64,000 bases of DNA from Panax quinquefolius (taxonomy: Eukaryota > Streptophyta > Magnoliopsida > Apiales > Araliaceae): positions 45,725,652 through 45,789,651 of the forward strand of contig CM035163.1 in the NCBI GenBank assembly GCA_020205615.1. Direction: 5' to 3'. How positions within the stretch are numbered: position 1 is the first letter of the stretch; each line of letters begins with the position of its first letter. Shown piece after piece: positions 23,513 through 35,400 of the stretch. The notes beneath the pieces were generated by a model. The model did no database searches. It was not told where the DNA came from and saw nothing but the letters and a program-made list of their open reading frames with translations. The translations under genes were made by a program, and so were the position numbers.

Positions 23513-23523
23513 TGGTATCGAGC
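23513..23523 (+). other. B2 primer-binding site
   Basis: TGGTATCGAGC, 2 bp after the LTR end. It is one base off the initiator tRNA-Met site. Confidence 0.75.
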
Positions 23524-23782
23524 TTAGGATATGATCCTCGCTAAGATGCGAGATAAGAACTAGGAGGGAGAGACGGGAATTCTTCGCTAGTATGACCTAC
23601 CTAAGTTTATTTGTTATTTAATTGGTCTGTCGAGTATAGGGATAATATTTGATATATTAATTAACCCTTTTGCTTCACAATTCCTTTCGTAATAAGAGTG
23701 TGTAGCTAGGTCGAAGCGGGGAATAACAAAGGAATAGAACGGTGGTCATCATTTAGTAGTTATATTTGGTGAATCAACTAGG

Positions 23783-24181
23783 GTGAGGCGAACCCAACGT
23801 TGGAAGAGTGTGTTGCCACTATCATACAAGATGTCTAATGACATACAATCTCGTGTCATCATAAGACAGGGTTGTGCTCATCCACTTGCTGAGTATATTT
23901 ACGAGCACTACCTATATGATCTTGGTGTTTGTTTGAAGTATAATTCTCAATTTGAGACAGTGGAGATAATGATAAATCAAGAGAAGACTCACCATTGGGA
24001 AGAATATGATAGTAATCTTCTCATTTTTCTTTGGGGTCTATTCGGTAAACCAAGAATAATTCTGTGGCCATATGATATCTATCATAACCTAGAAGCATGG
24101 CCTCCCATGTACGAAGGTTTCCTTGAGCACTTTCCAAAGATTCTAATTTCTAAAACAGTTTTTGACTATACATTTATGTAA
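23783..24181 (+). CDS. B2 open frame of 132 residues, unknown function
   Basis: Open from ATG (MRRTQRWKSVLPLSYK) to TAA. From Met17 (23831) onward it matches the LTR-borne frame of element A at 821-1171, including WPPMYEGFLEHFPKILIS. In B2 it lies in the internal region behind the primer site. The 120 bp upstream resemble the U5 of an A-type LTR, and CACAGTTGGTATCAA follows at 24223-24237 like a second LTR end plus primer site, so the whole block was probably captured from an A-type 5' LTR. No protein family is recognised, and substitution counts against A look neutral. It may be a chance open frame. Confidence 0.35.
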   Translation: MRRTQRWKSVLPLSYKMSNDIQSRVIIRQGCAHPLAEYIYEHYLYDLGVCLKYNSQFETVEIMINQEKTHHWEEYDSNLLIFLWGLFGKPRIILWPYDIYHNLEAWPPMYEGFLEHFPKILISKTVFDYTFM

Positions 24182-24240
24182 GGTGTCATTGTGAGGTGCT
24201 ATCTAGGTTAAGGGATATAAGTCACAGTTGGTATCAATGT

Positions 24241-24425
24241 GACGTACTATCCAAGTCTTGGATGAGAGTCACGCTTTTGAATGATATTTCTATTATTAAT
24301 AAATTTCTGGCGTATTCTTGAAGACTTCTTAGCCTACTTAGAGCGTGAAATCGAATTTTGTATTGACCCCAAAGACAAAAACTCATTCCTTAAACCCTCA
24401 AATATTTCTTCAACTAAAATGAAGC
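24241..24425 (+). pseudogene. B2 remnant of protease-RT-RNase H, internally deleted
   Basis: Short pieces in series. ATCCAAGTCTTGGATGAGAG is from the protease/linker region. AATGATATTTCTATTATTAA to ATCGAATTTTGTATTGACCC is from the start of RT. CCCTCAAATATTTCTTCAAC is from RNase H. The RT body is missing between the last two. Element D has the same two joins (37150-37262, minus strand). The small frame at 24281-24556 runs through these joins and is not a gene. Confidence 0.65.
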
Positions 24426-25700
24426 TTTATTTACGGTTTTATGATGAAAGTCATAATAAAAGCATTGGAATAATGAAAATCATGGGTATTCGTGGTATTA
24501 GTAAGTTTTATGATGAGTTATGTTGGTTAGTATGTAAAAACATGAAAGTTTCTTAAAAATCACAAAGAGTTGAAAATCAGATTTTGGTGAAAAACGTAAC
24601 ATAAAATTCAATTGACCATATCTCTTATTATATTTTGAATTTTTGAGTGTGGTCAAGTCTTAGAGTTAGATCTATGAGTTACCTAACTAATCCAAGTGGA
24701 ATTACTGGAAAAGGTGTTGTAGATTTTTGTGTGGACTGATTTTAGCAAAGGAGTGCAAAGCTGTAAAAATCAAAAAAGCTTCTGCCATGATTTTAGAGAG
24801 GCTGTTTCGGCCACTTAAATTATGAGAAAAATTCTGGCCTTTTGGGACATGAAGGTATATGGTATAAAGTACATCCTGTCCAAAAATGAGCTCATTCTGA
24901 CTTAAAATGAGCAAGTTATGACTATTTCAATATTTAGGTTTTTTCCGACGAAAAACGCTATAACCGGAGTTCTATAACTCCGATGACCATGAAATTTAAA
25001 CTAGAAGCTCACGTTAACATGTGTAAGTCCCCGCCAAGATTTGGGAATTTTTGGAGTTAAACTTGAGGTAGCTAATTTCTTAAGGAATTAATTAGAAATT
25101 GATTTTTGAAAAATAGTAAATGAATTTTAAAATTCGAGAAAATATATTTTCATCATGGGACTATATTATGCTAAATCCCGAAAAAGAAATATTTTTGGGA
25201 CTGATTTGGTATTTTTCATGAAAATAGTTTAGTTACTAACATATGAGTTAAATATTTTATGTGAAGTAACAAAGTTGAAAATAGGATTTTATGGCTAGAA
25301 ATCCTATATAGAGTATATGCATATTTTTTGATGAGGATTTGATAATTGGTGATGATATTTTATGAGTATGGCATTTTTGAATGATTAAATGCATTATATG
25401 GTAAAAGCGTAAACAATTGAGAAAAATTATTTATAAATTTAAGAAGTGATTAAAATATTGTTATAATATTAATGTTATTAGATTATGAGATTATTAAGTG
25501 ATTGATAACATGTGGATATTCTTGAATCTGGATAAATTATAAATGATTAATATTTATCCTTTATCTCATTTGATTGATTCTTTATATCATTATCCTCATT
25601 TTTATATTATGTTGAAAGTCATCATCGTGGCTTTGTAGTGCATAGATGGACTTGGTATGATTATGACCACGGATTATTCGGTATAATCATAATCAGTAAT
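24426..25700 (+). repeat. B2 internal segment derived from LTR sequence
   Basis: From about 24430 this matches, in inverted orientation, the R-U5 part of the D LTRs near 33700-34560. Shared stretches include TTGAAAATCAGATTTTGGTG and GGAAAAGGTGTTGTAGATTT. No coding is seen. It ends with a GATTATGACC..GGTATAATCAT stem-loop before the tandem array. Confidence 0.65.
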
Positions 25701-25701
25701 T

Positions 25702-26441
25702 GAATACACAATTATCTTTGTCGTAGTGCATGGATAATTTGTGGTCGTGATACTAATGAATACACAATTATCTTTGGTAGTAGTGCATGGATAATTTGTG
25801 GTCGTGATATTAATGAATACACAATTATCTTTGGTAGTAGTGCATGGATAATTTGTGGTCGTGATACTAATGAATACACAATTATCTTTGGTAGTAGTGC
25901 ATGGATAATTTGTGGTCATGATACTAATGAATACACAATTATCTTTGGTAGTAGTGCATGGATAATTTGTGGTCGTGATACTAATGAATACACGATTATC
26001 TTTGGTAGTAGTGCATGGATAATTTGTGGTCGTGATACTAATGAATACACGATTATCTTTGGTAGTAATGCATGGATAATTTGTGGTCGTGATACTAATG
26101 AATACACGATTATCTTTGGGTAGAGAAATGGATAATTTGTGGTCGATGATACTAATGAATACACAATTATCTTTGGTAGTAGTGCATGGATAATTTGTGG
26201 TCGTGATACTAATGAATACACAATTATCTTTGGTAGTAGTGCATGGATAATTTGTGGTCGTGATACTAATGAATACACGATTATCTTTGGTAGTAGTGCA
26301 TGGATAATTTGTGGTCGTGATACTAATGAATACACGATTATCTTTGGTAGTAGTGCATGGATAATTTGTGGTCGTGATACTAATGAATACACGATTATCT
26401 TTGGTAGTAGTGCATGGATAATTCGTGGTCGTGATACTAAT
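25702..26441 (+). repeat. 57-bp minisatellite, 13 units
   Basis: Units start at 25702, 25758, 25815 and then every 57 bp to 26385. The first unit is one base short. Consensus parts are GAATACACAATTATCTTTGG, TAGTAGTGCATGGATAATTT and GTGGTCGTGATACTAAT. Units differ by a few bases, mainly ACACAA versus ACACGA; the eighth has TAGAGAAATG in its middle. Since 57 is divisible by 3, open frames run through on both strands (19-residue periods) without meaning a gene. The unit is a variant of the ATCTTTGGCC..GTGCAAAGAT motif of the LTRs. Confidence 0.95.
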
Positions 26442-26931
26442 GAATATCCTTGGCCCGTAGTGCGGTGGATGATTCGATGATATGGATTAATTATTGAAAT
26501 GAGTCTCAAAGAATGAAATATTAATTCATGGATGTGGTAAAAGTCATCTTTTGTAGTAGTGCATTGATAGACTTGGTATGATTATGACCATGGATTATTC
26601 GGTATAATCATGATCAGAATTGAAAACACGAATATCCTTAGCCAAAGAGTGCATGGATAATTCATGGTTGTGATACTATTAAGTCGAGTCTCAAAGATTA
26701 TTGGTTTTACAGTTATATATATCTTTGCCCAGAAGTGCAAAGATGAATTGTTAATAAATATCTTTGGCCCAGTAGTGCAAAGATGAATTGTTAATGAATA
26801 TCTTTGGCCGGATTGCAAAGATGAATTTAATGTTTTCAACGATAAAGGTATTCAAGGTATCCTCACCTCTTTATCATACCAGTGTATCGTACCTTAATTT
26901 CGAGGGCGAAATTCCATAAGGAGAGGGAGAT
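26442..26931 (+). other. B2 3' internal end with polypurine tract
   Basis: Degenerate copies of the array motif (GAATATCCTTGGCCCGTAGT, then three ATATCTTTGGCC..GCAAAGATGAAT units). After these comes the element end common to Tekay types here, TTTCGAGGGCGAAATTCCAT and the polypurine tract AAGGAGAGGGAGA (26918-26930) directly before the 3' LTR. No coding is seen. Confidence 0.7.
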
Positions 26932-29367
26932 TGTGAGACCCCGTTTTTATTAATAAAGATTTAAATTTTGTCAAAATAATTTTTAATATTATGGTGTGAA
27001 TTTGAGATAATATTATAGTTGTGGGTAGTATTTATAAATTTTGCAAAGTATGCAAGTGGTTATATTATATTCGATTGGTCGGGAATATTCGGTTTAGCGG
27101 GGAATATTCATACAACTACTCAATCATTGGTGGACCTCATAATGTAATTATTGTCGGATTGAGAAAACGACAAAAATATTTTATTGAAATAACTATGGAA
27201 GTTTTACCGGTTGATCTTGTTGAACTACTTGGTAGTAAAAGTACAAGAATACATGTGGTTGCATAGTAGCACACCAGTATTGATTATTGATGCTTATGTG
27301 AGAAGTCACTCAGGTTTGATTCCATTATTGTCGATTAATTAATAATATGAATTATTATAGCAATAATGACGTTTTTGTTTTATTCGTATTATTAACGTAA
27401 TAAAATGAAACATCTTTTTATATAAAATAGAATACTTTATTAAAGTTATTCTATAAATAGAATATATTATATTTTATTATGCATAGTGTTGCATAGTGTT
27501 TTTGCATAGTGTTTGCATAGTAAAATATTTTTATATAAATAGAATATATTATATTTTATTTAAAAGATTTTTCTTTAAATATGGATGGTCAGATTAAAGT
27601 AAATCAATCTGACCGTTCATGGATTAGTTACTATGCATTCCATTTTCCTATAAATAAAGCTCATTCCTTCATTATTTTCTTACGAATTCATTGAAACTCT
27701 AGAGAGAAAATTATAGAGAGAAGCTATAGAGAGAAAGTTATAGAAAGAAGAAGAGTATTCGCTACTTCACTACTTCTATATTCAGCCTCTTTTACTAAAG
27801 GGTGTTATTCTTTCTTCTTGAATAGAACTTCATTATTCCATTCATTACTATTCATTGGAATAACTCAGAAAAGTGACATACCCTATACATAATCAGATAT
27901 GCGGCATATCCTATACTTGGTGAAATCCTTATGTTATTCCATTCTTATTTATTCATTGAATAACTTTGTGATACGCTGGTTTACCCTATACTTGGTGACA
28001 TTCTTCTATTATACATTGGAACATCCTGCATGCATGTGTTTACACCTAACTGGTTAGCTTTTTATTATTCCGCTGGAACATCCATGTGTGTTTTACACCG
28101 ACACGGTTCCGCTTTTATTATTCTCGTTGGAACATCATGTGCGTGTGTTTTACACCCAGGACTGGTTCCGCCTTTTATCATTCTGTTGGAATATCCTATC
28201 GTGTGTTTTACACCGGATCCGGTTCCATTTTTATTATTCTGTTGGAACATCCCATTGCGTGAATTTCACCGACCGTTTCCGTTATTATTATTCTCATTAG
28301 AATAACTTTGCCTATGCTGATCTACCGCATGCACGGTGATTTCTTTTGTTATTCCATTCTTTATTATACCCAAATGGTTAAAACTTTGACTTCTATACTC
28401 CATGAAATTAGTAGAATATCCTTGATATTTGCGTTTCATCCAAAGATATCTTTTCATGGAAATATTCTTCCGATCATTCTTGAATTTTACTCTACAAAAC
28501 AAGATTATGTTGATAATTTGACGTTAATAATTCATGGATTAAATAATTCTTGAACTTGTTTTATTGAATTATTATGTCATTGTCATCATCCTCATGTTAT
28601 ATTATGTTATCTTTGGCTTACGTGCATAGATGAACTTAGTATGATTATGACCATGGATCATTCGGTATAATCATGACTTGATATAAATGATGTGACAAAA
28701 GTCCTCGATGGCTTCGTAATGCAAGTGATGGATAGTTTTTGGTATGATTATGACCAGGGGTGATTCGAGTATAGTTATGACCATTGATAATTTGATGAAA
28801 ATCCTTGACCGTGGTACATGGATGATTAGATGTGGTGGTTTATTTATTAAGCTGAGTCTCAGAGATAAAAATTGATGAAAACCTTTTAAAACCTAAAAGA
28901 TAGTAGACTTTATTCTCTACTTGACTCTTTTAATGGGTTGCTTATTCCGCTGCAGTTAAACTGGTTGTCTATTGTATTTTATCGCTTTAACATCATTGAA
29001 GGCTAATGATAATTTATTCTGCATTATCTTAGTCATAATATTTCTTCTTGGGCTAGTTGAGCTCACCTTTTTTTCACTTTTTCTCTTGAAAATGAGAACA
29101 TAGCCGGGACGAGCCGGGGAACGGCAATGGTCCGAGGATATAGCATTAGTAGTCCTCACTATTCTCGTGAAATAGTGTGATAATAGTCGTAATGAGGACT
29201 CCTTTTGAGTTTGTATAATATCTAGTAGACAAAATTTGTATTCAAACTCATGCTTTATGTCAGATTATACACACGGCGCTTATATTAGTAAGTTGTATTT
29301 GAATTTATGTACCATGTAAGTGGCGACCCAAGATGGGTGACGTATACCTAATTTTGGGGGCGTCACA
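26932..29367 (+). repeat. B2: 3' LTR (2.44 kb)
   Basis: Starts TGTGAGACCCCG and ends GGGGGCGTCACA. Right target duplication GATAC at 29368-29372, against AATAC on the left (one mismatch). It matches the 5' LTR closely. Many of the differences are small changes at CTG, CAG or CG, for example GGTCTGGGAAT versus GGTCGGGAAT. TATA box at 27649-27656, stem-loop array at about 27835-28310. Confidence 0.85.
27649..27656 (+). promoter_or_regulatory. TATA box of B2 3' LTR
   Basis: TATAAATA, the counterpart of 21775-21782. Transcription from here would read into T gag. Confidence 0.65.
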
Positions 29368-30180
29368 GATACAACTATTACAGAAAAGTCTAACTGGGGA
29401 AGCCGAAGCATGGTATGCTCGACTTGACAACTCCAAAATCCACAATTGGGATGAGCTGGTTCATGCTTTCCTAAATCAATACAGTTTCCATTCATAAATG
29501 ACACCTGATAGATATCAAGTGACCAAAGTTTAAAAGAAATATATTGAGTCTTTCCAGGAATATGCCCAAAGATGGAGACATATGGCAGCACAAGTCATTC
29601 CTCCCATAACAGCGACTAAAATTGTGATGACATTCATCGATATATAATAAGATCCATATTACGAAAGGTTCCTAGCTGTAATAGGAAAATCATTTTTAGA
29701 GATGATTAAACATGGAAAAATGGCTAAAATAGGGTTGAAATCGGGAAAGATCAAAGACTTTACTGCTTTAGAGGCAGTTACTAAGCACATCCAGATTAAA
29801 AATTATGGGACTAACCCTAGGAGGGTCCATAAGGAGAAGGAAAAAGATGTATCCTTGATACTTCAGGGTCAAACTTGGCGAGGCAGTCAGAACCCACCGA
29901 TTCAAAAGCAGAATAATTACTCTCCATTCCAAACATCTGTAAAGCCTCCAAATCCTCCATTTCAGAAAGCAGGAGATGTTAAACGCAGAAGAACTTTTAC
30001 ACCCTTAGGGGATTCACTGGAAAACATATCGAAGCTTTTGACTAATCAGAAGAAGATTATTCAACTCGTTCTACCTACAAATTTAAATGGTAAAAGTTTG
30101 ACCCAAACAAAAAGTGTGCTTATCATTCTGGTTCCCCGGGCCATGATACACAAGAGTGTTGGTCTTTGAAACACAAGATC
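29368..30180 (+). pseudogene. Element T gag, part 2, with zinc knuckle
   Basis: Continues the capsid with SLTGEAEAWYARLDNSKIHN and, after stops, ESFQEYAQRWRHMAAQV, all typical of Tat-lineage gag. A later open part (29702-30169) starts MIKHGKMAKIGLKSGKI. Near 30112-30165, in another frame, lies CAYHSGSPGHDTQECWSLKH, the Tat-type knuckle. At least three in-frame TAA codons occur before 29660, and a frame change occurs before the knuckle. Confidence 0.75.
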
Positions 30181-30896
30181 CAAACATGATAGATAATGGT
30201 GAGATTGTGGTGATAATACTATAGCAGCCACATGTCCAAGATAATCCTCTGCCTTAACACAATGAAGAATGAGTGAACATGATCAACATGGGGAGTGAAG
30301 AAGGTTCCAAATACCTTAAATACATCAGAGAATCATCAAATGGCCTAGAAAAGATAGGTTATTCTAAAGGAAAACCTTCAATAGAGCGGGAGCTAAAATC
30401 CATCAAAGAGCAAATTGATCAATTGGCAGAATTGATGGTTTATTAACATCAAGTAACCAGGAAATTGATAAGCCAGAAGCAAACAAACTTTTCTCCACTT
30501 ACAGTCCTCCCAATTGCAATGAGGGATCATTATAGATTCCGAGAGCATGCAACACGAGTATATAAAGTTGCAAGGGAAAAGAGATTCCAAGCTCGTAGAG
30601 CATTTGCTGCTAAATGAAAGTTTACTCCTTTGAATTAACCAATGGAGGAAATTTTACAGATGTTGATCAATGAAGGAAAGATTACATAACTGTTACCCCT
30701 AATGGACCCCCGATTAAGGAGGTTCGATGACATAGAAGGTTGTTGGGCACTTCATCACCTAATCCAAAATCTACTTGATAATTGTGATTTATAAATTATA
30801 AACAATGACAATACTGGGTATGAAAAAGAGGAGATATTTTTTCGTGGAACACAGAGATGGAGGGAAGTTGTAGCAGTCATTTCCTCCAAAGGAGAT
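30181..30896 (+). other. Element T gag-protease linker, degenerate
   Basis: Low-quality coding with stops in all frames. The position corresponds to the variable linker between nucleocapsid and protease in Tat elements. No motif can be named. Confidence 0.4.
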
Positions 30897-31350
30897 ATGT
30901 ATGTAGCACCTTTAGTAATTCAAGGAGTGAAGGATAAAAGAAGAAAGAATCCTATGAAGATAGCTACACCAGAACCACTGATGTTGCCATATCTACCCCA
31001 GTATCCCATTATTAGTTTGAAAAAAGTCCCATGCAACTATGGGAATAGTGCGGGATCAACATCAGATTTTACCACTGTCCTACCAAAGGATAATCCGCTG
31101 CTTTTACCACAGCGCGTGATAAAGTCCATTATCAAAATGCCGAGAAAAGTACCTGAGAAGAAGGTTGTAGAATTTCTCAACAAAATGGGGCATAATGAAG
31201 CAAAATTGGTGCAACGTTTTAAAAGAAGCGCCCAAGCAAATCTCCATCATGAATTTAATCTTATCCTTAGAAGATCATTGTAAAACTCTGGTGCAAGTAC
31301 TGGAAAAAGTACACTTGCCAAGAACGGTGGACATTAAAATTTTTTAGCAC
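30897..31350 (+). pseudogene. Element T pre-protease segment
   Basis: An open part of 128 residues (30897-31283) includes VPCNYGNSAG and VPEKKVVEFLNKMGHNEAKL. These correspond to the conserved stretch of about 100 residues upstream of the protease in Tat/Ogre polyproteins. A stop at 31281 and more stops before 31350 break it from the protease frame. Its role in the family is unknown. Confidence 0.55.
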
Positions 31351-31932
31351 TTGATAGATCACATTCTTAATAGTAATGTGATATCCTTCACTGATGATGA
31401 CATACTAGCAGAAGGAACTGGTTACTTTAAGTTATTGCATATAGCAGTGATATCCTCCGGATATGTGATAAGGGGTGTATTAATAGCTAGAGGATCATCC
31501 TTGGACATCTGTCCTTATGATACTTTGGAAAGGATGAAAATCAACCCAAAAATAATTCAGAACAGTCATGTCGTCATAAGAACCTGTGATGGATCTCGAC
31601 GGGATACTGTGGGAGAAATAGAATATTTAGTGGAAATTAGCCCACATACATTCCACATCTCATTCCAAGTGTTAAACATCACCACTAGATATAACTTACT
31701 ATTGGGAAGACCATGGATTCATATGGCAGGAACCGTCCCATCCACAGTTCATCAGCAATTGAAATATATCATCAATGGCAATCTGGTGACTGTTAATGCT
31801 GAACTAAAATATATAATCTCTGTTCAAAGGGATATGCCTTTGATCAACCTGAATGAAGGAGTTGAGCCTGTTATCTTTCAAGCATTCGAAGTGAGCAACA
31901 CTTACTATCGATCTATTGGGGCGCCAACCTGA
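31351..31932 (+). pseudogene. Element T aspartic protease, active site altered
   Basis: A 193-residue open frame with the Tat protease layout: ISFTDDDILAEGTGYFKLLH, then the active-site region VLIARGSSLDICPYDTLERM, then FQVLNITTRYNLLLGRPWIH near the end. Family members have Asp before the Gly of the catalytic loop (D-x-G-S); here it is Ala-Arg-Gly-Ser, so the catalytic Asp is gone. The C-terminal LLLGRPWIH signature is intact, which makes the family call firm although the enzyme is dead. Confidence 0.8.
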
Positions 31933-32446
31933 AAACCAAGAATCTCTCCCGAAGTAATGAATTTCGGTTAAGAGATGATATTCTTAGGTTTCTGGCCAAG
32001 TAAAGGACTGGGAAAGAATCAACAATGAATTAAGAATCCAATTCAGATACCTAGCCAATTAGGGAAAGCTGGATTAGGCTATTTCTCTGGATCAAAACAA
32101 AGAAACCCGCATAAGCATATGTCGGTTCATCTATCCACTATCTTGTTACCGAATTTCACTGAGACATGATTTAAGAAACCTGTAAGAAAGATTTATGCCT
32201 CTTTATCCAGCCTGCTGATGCCAAAGGTTAATGCAGTTGGAGATGAAAATGAAGCGCCCCTTCCCACCAAGGAAGAAAAGATACAGAATGAGCAATTCCT
32301 CTAGGAGGTTCAAAGTCAATTTGCCAAGATGTTCTACCTAGCACTTACTAAGGGTGAGGCTGTCATTGGAAATAAAATTGACTAGGCAAAAGTTCTGGCC
32401 ATCATCAATTAAGAGAACAACATTAATACCTTCATCATGGTAGTCA
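31933..32446 (+). pseudogene. Element T G-patch-like segment after protease
   Basis: In broken frames this contains FWPSKGLGKNQQ and LGKAGLGYFSGSKQ, Gly-rich motifs like the G-patch region placed between protease and RT in Tat/Ogre elements. Stops interrupt it. Element D is inserted at 32452, with GTAGT duplicated at 32447-32451 and 42080-42084. Confidence 0.5.
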
Positions 32447-32451
32447 GTAGT

Positions 32452-35400
32452 TGTGACGCCCCCAAAAATAGGTATTCATCACCCATCTTGAGTTGCCAGA
32501 TACATGGTACATAAATTCAAATAGAACTTAATTATACAACAGTCGTGCAAAATACGACGACATATACTGTGAGTTTCAATACAAATATTGTAACGTATAT
32601 AATACGACAATATTCATACTCAAATTATTACATGCCATATAAAGTACAGCAGCAAATATTTCAAGTCTCCAAAGGGACACGAGAAGATTTCTGTTCTCTT
32701 CATTTTACTGTGGTGCACTTTTGATGCTTTCAGGGTCAGGTTCTCATCACCCTATTGTTGTTCTCCAAAATCAATTATTAAGTGACGTATAAAATACGAC
32801 ACACACATCTTAGGTCCTCAATACAATTATATATTGCATGTCATGCCATAGTGAGGACTATTAATGCTATCATCTGGACCGTCACTCAATTCCCCGACTA
32901 GTCCCACCTATATTCTCATTTCCTGAAGAGAACAATAAAAGAAAGGGTGAGCTCAACTAGCCCAGTAAGAAATATTATGACTAAGATAATGCAAAATAAA
33001 TTATCATTAGCCTTCAATAATGTTAAACTGATAAAATATAATAGACATCAAGTTTAACTGCAGCGGAACAAGCAATCCATTAAAAAAGTCAAGTAGAGAA
33101 TAAAATCTAATATCTTCTATGATTTAAAAAGTTTTTCATCAACTTAATTGACGAGACTCAGCTAAATAAATAAACCACATCATCGAATCATCCCTGCACT
33201 ACGGGCCAAGGATATTCATTAAATCATCCATGGTCATGAGTATACCGAATAATCCCTGGTCATAATTATACCAAGTCCATCTCTGCACGTAAGCCAAAGA
33301 TATACAACAATAAAACCAATAATCAACAATCCATCTTTACACGTAAGTCAAAGATACACAATTCAATAATCAACAGTCCATCTTTGCACGTAAGTCAAAG
33401 ATACACAATTCAATAATCAAAAGTCCATCTTTGCACGTAAGCCAAAGATAACTTTCATCACCATATAAGCATGAGGATGATGACAATGATATAAGCATTA
33501 ATCAAACGAAAACAAGGATAAATATTAAAGACTTTAAATTTATCCAAATATTATCAATCACTTAATAAACTCATAATCTAATATTATTAATATTATAATA
33601 ATATTTTAATCACTTCTTAAACTTATAAACAATTTATTTCAATTATTTACACTTTACCAAATAATGCATTTAATCATTCAAACAAATGCCATACTCATAA
33701 GATTTCATCACCAATAATTAAATCCCTCATCAAAAATCTGTATATACCTTATATAGGATTTCCAAGTCATACAATCCTATTTTTCAACTTTGTTACTTCA
33801 CATAACATATTTAACTCATATGTTCGTAACTAAATCATTTTTCATGAAAAATATCAAATCAGTCCCAAAAATATCTTTTTCTAGGATTTAGCAGAATATA
33901 GTCCCATAATGAACATATATTTTTTTCGGAATTTTTAAAATTCATTTACTAATTTTTAAAATTCAATTTCTAATTAATTCCTTAAGAAATTAGCTACCTC
34001 AAGTTTAACTCTTTCCCAAATCTTGGCAGGATCTTACACATGTTAACGTGAGCTTCCAGTTAAAATTTCATGGTCATCGAAGTTATAGAACTCTGATTAT
34101 AGCATTTTTCGTCGGAAAAACCTAAATATTGAAATGGTCATAACTTGCTCATTTTAAGTCGGAATGAGCTCATTTTTGGACAAGAGGTTCTTTATACCAT
34201 ATACTTTCATGTCCCAAAAGGCCGGAATTTTTCTCACAAATTAAGTGGCCAGAACAGTCCTTTTAAATTTCTGGGCAGTAGCTTTTTACTATTTTGTAGC
34301 TTTTTACTCCTTTACTAAAACTAGTCCACACGAAAACCTACTACACCTTTTCCAGTGATTCCACTTGGATAAGTTAGAAGACTCAAAATATAATAGGAGA
34401 TATAGTCAATTGAATTTCATGTTCCATTTTCACCAAAATCTGATTTTCAACCCTTTGTGATTTCTAAGAAACTTTCATGTTTTCACATAATAACCAACAT
34501 AACTCATCATAACACTTACTAATACTACATATACCCATGATTTTCATCAGTCCAATTCTTTTATTATGACTTCATCATAATCAACAGTCCAATGCTTATA
34601 TTATGACTTTCATCATAATCCACGTAAACAGATCATTTCTACAATTTAATAAGGAATGATTACAAAGGATCATTCACCATGCATGTGGTAATCAACACGC
34701 ATGTGTTATTCCAATGTAATAATAAAGAATGGAATAATGAATTTCACCATGCGTGCGATAGATCGCATATACAAGTTATTCCCAATGTAATAATAAATAA
34801 TGGAACCAGGTCATGCATAAAAGATACGACGATGGGATATTTCGACGTAATAATAAATTATGGAACCGTGTCCAAAATAATAAATGCACGCATAAAATTA
34901 CTGATATTCCGGCGAATAATAAATAATGGAATAATAGCAGAATTTCACCACGCATTTGTACGCATGATATTCCAACGTAATAATAAAGAAATGGAAATAA
35001 TAGAAGAATTTCACCATGTATGCGATTTCAAAAGATAAACAAAGTTATTCTGATAGAATAATAAGCGATGGAATACCAATAACTCTCTTCATGAATACGA
35101 AAGAAATAATACCCCTTACCTCAAAAGAAGACTGGATACTGGAATAGTGAGGTAGCAGACTTCTCTTCTTCTTTTTCTCTATAATTTTTCTCTATAATAA
35201 TGACTCTAAAGCTTTAGTGAATTGGTGAGAAATGAAGGAAGAATGAGCTTCTATTTATAGGAAAATATAGTTTCGATAATTGCACGTTTTGGGGCTTAGA
35301 ATATTACAGTATAATACCTTCCTCTTTTCCTTTATTTTTAATTTAGTCCTGCAAGTATTATCAAACTTGCACCACCTCCCCTAATAGTAAATAATGTGAA

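Noticed and set aside
25702..26441. CRISPR-like array
   Set aside because: There are no unique spacers: the whole 57-bp unit repeats, in a plant retrotransposon.
25674..26509. Repeat proteins on both strands with 19-residue period
   Set aside because: The 57-bp minisatellite has a period divisible by three and no stop, so frames open automatically. No start context or other coding sign is present.
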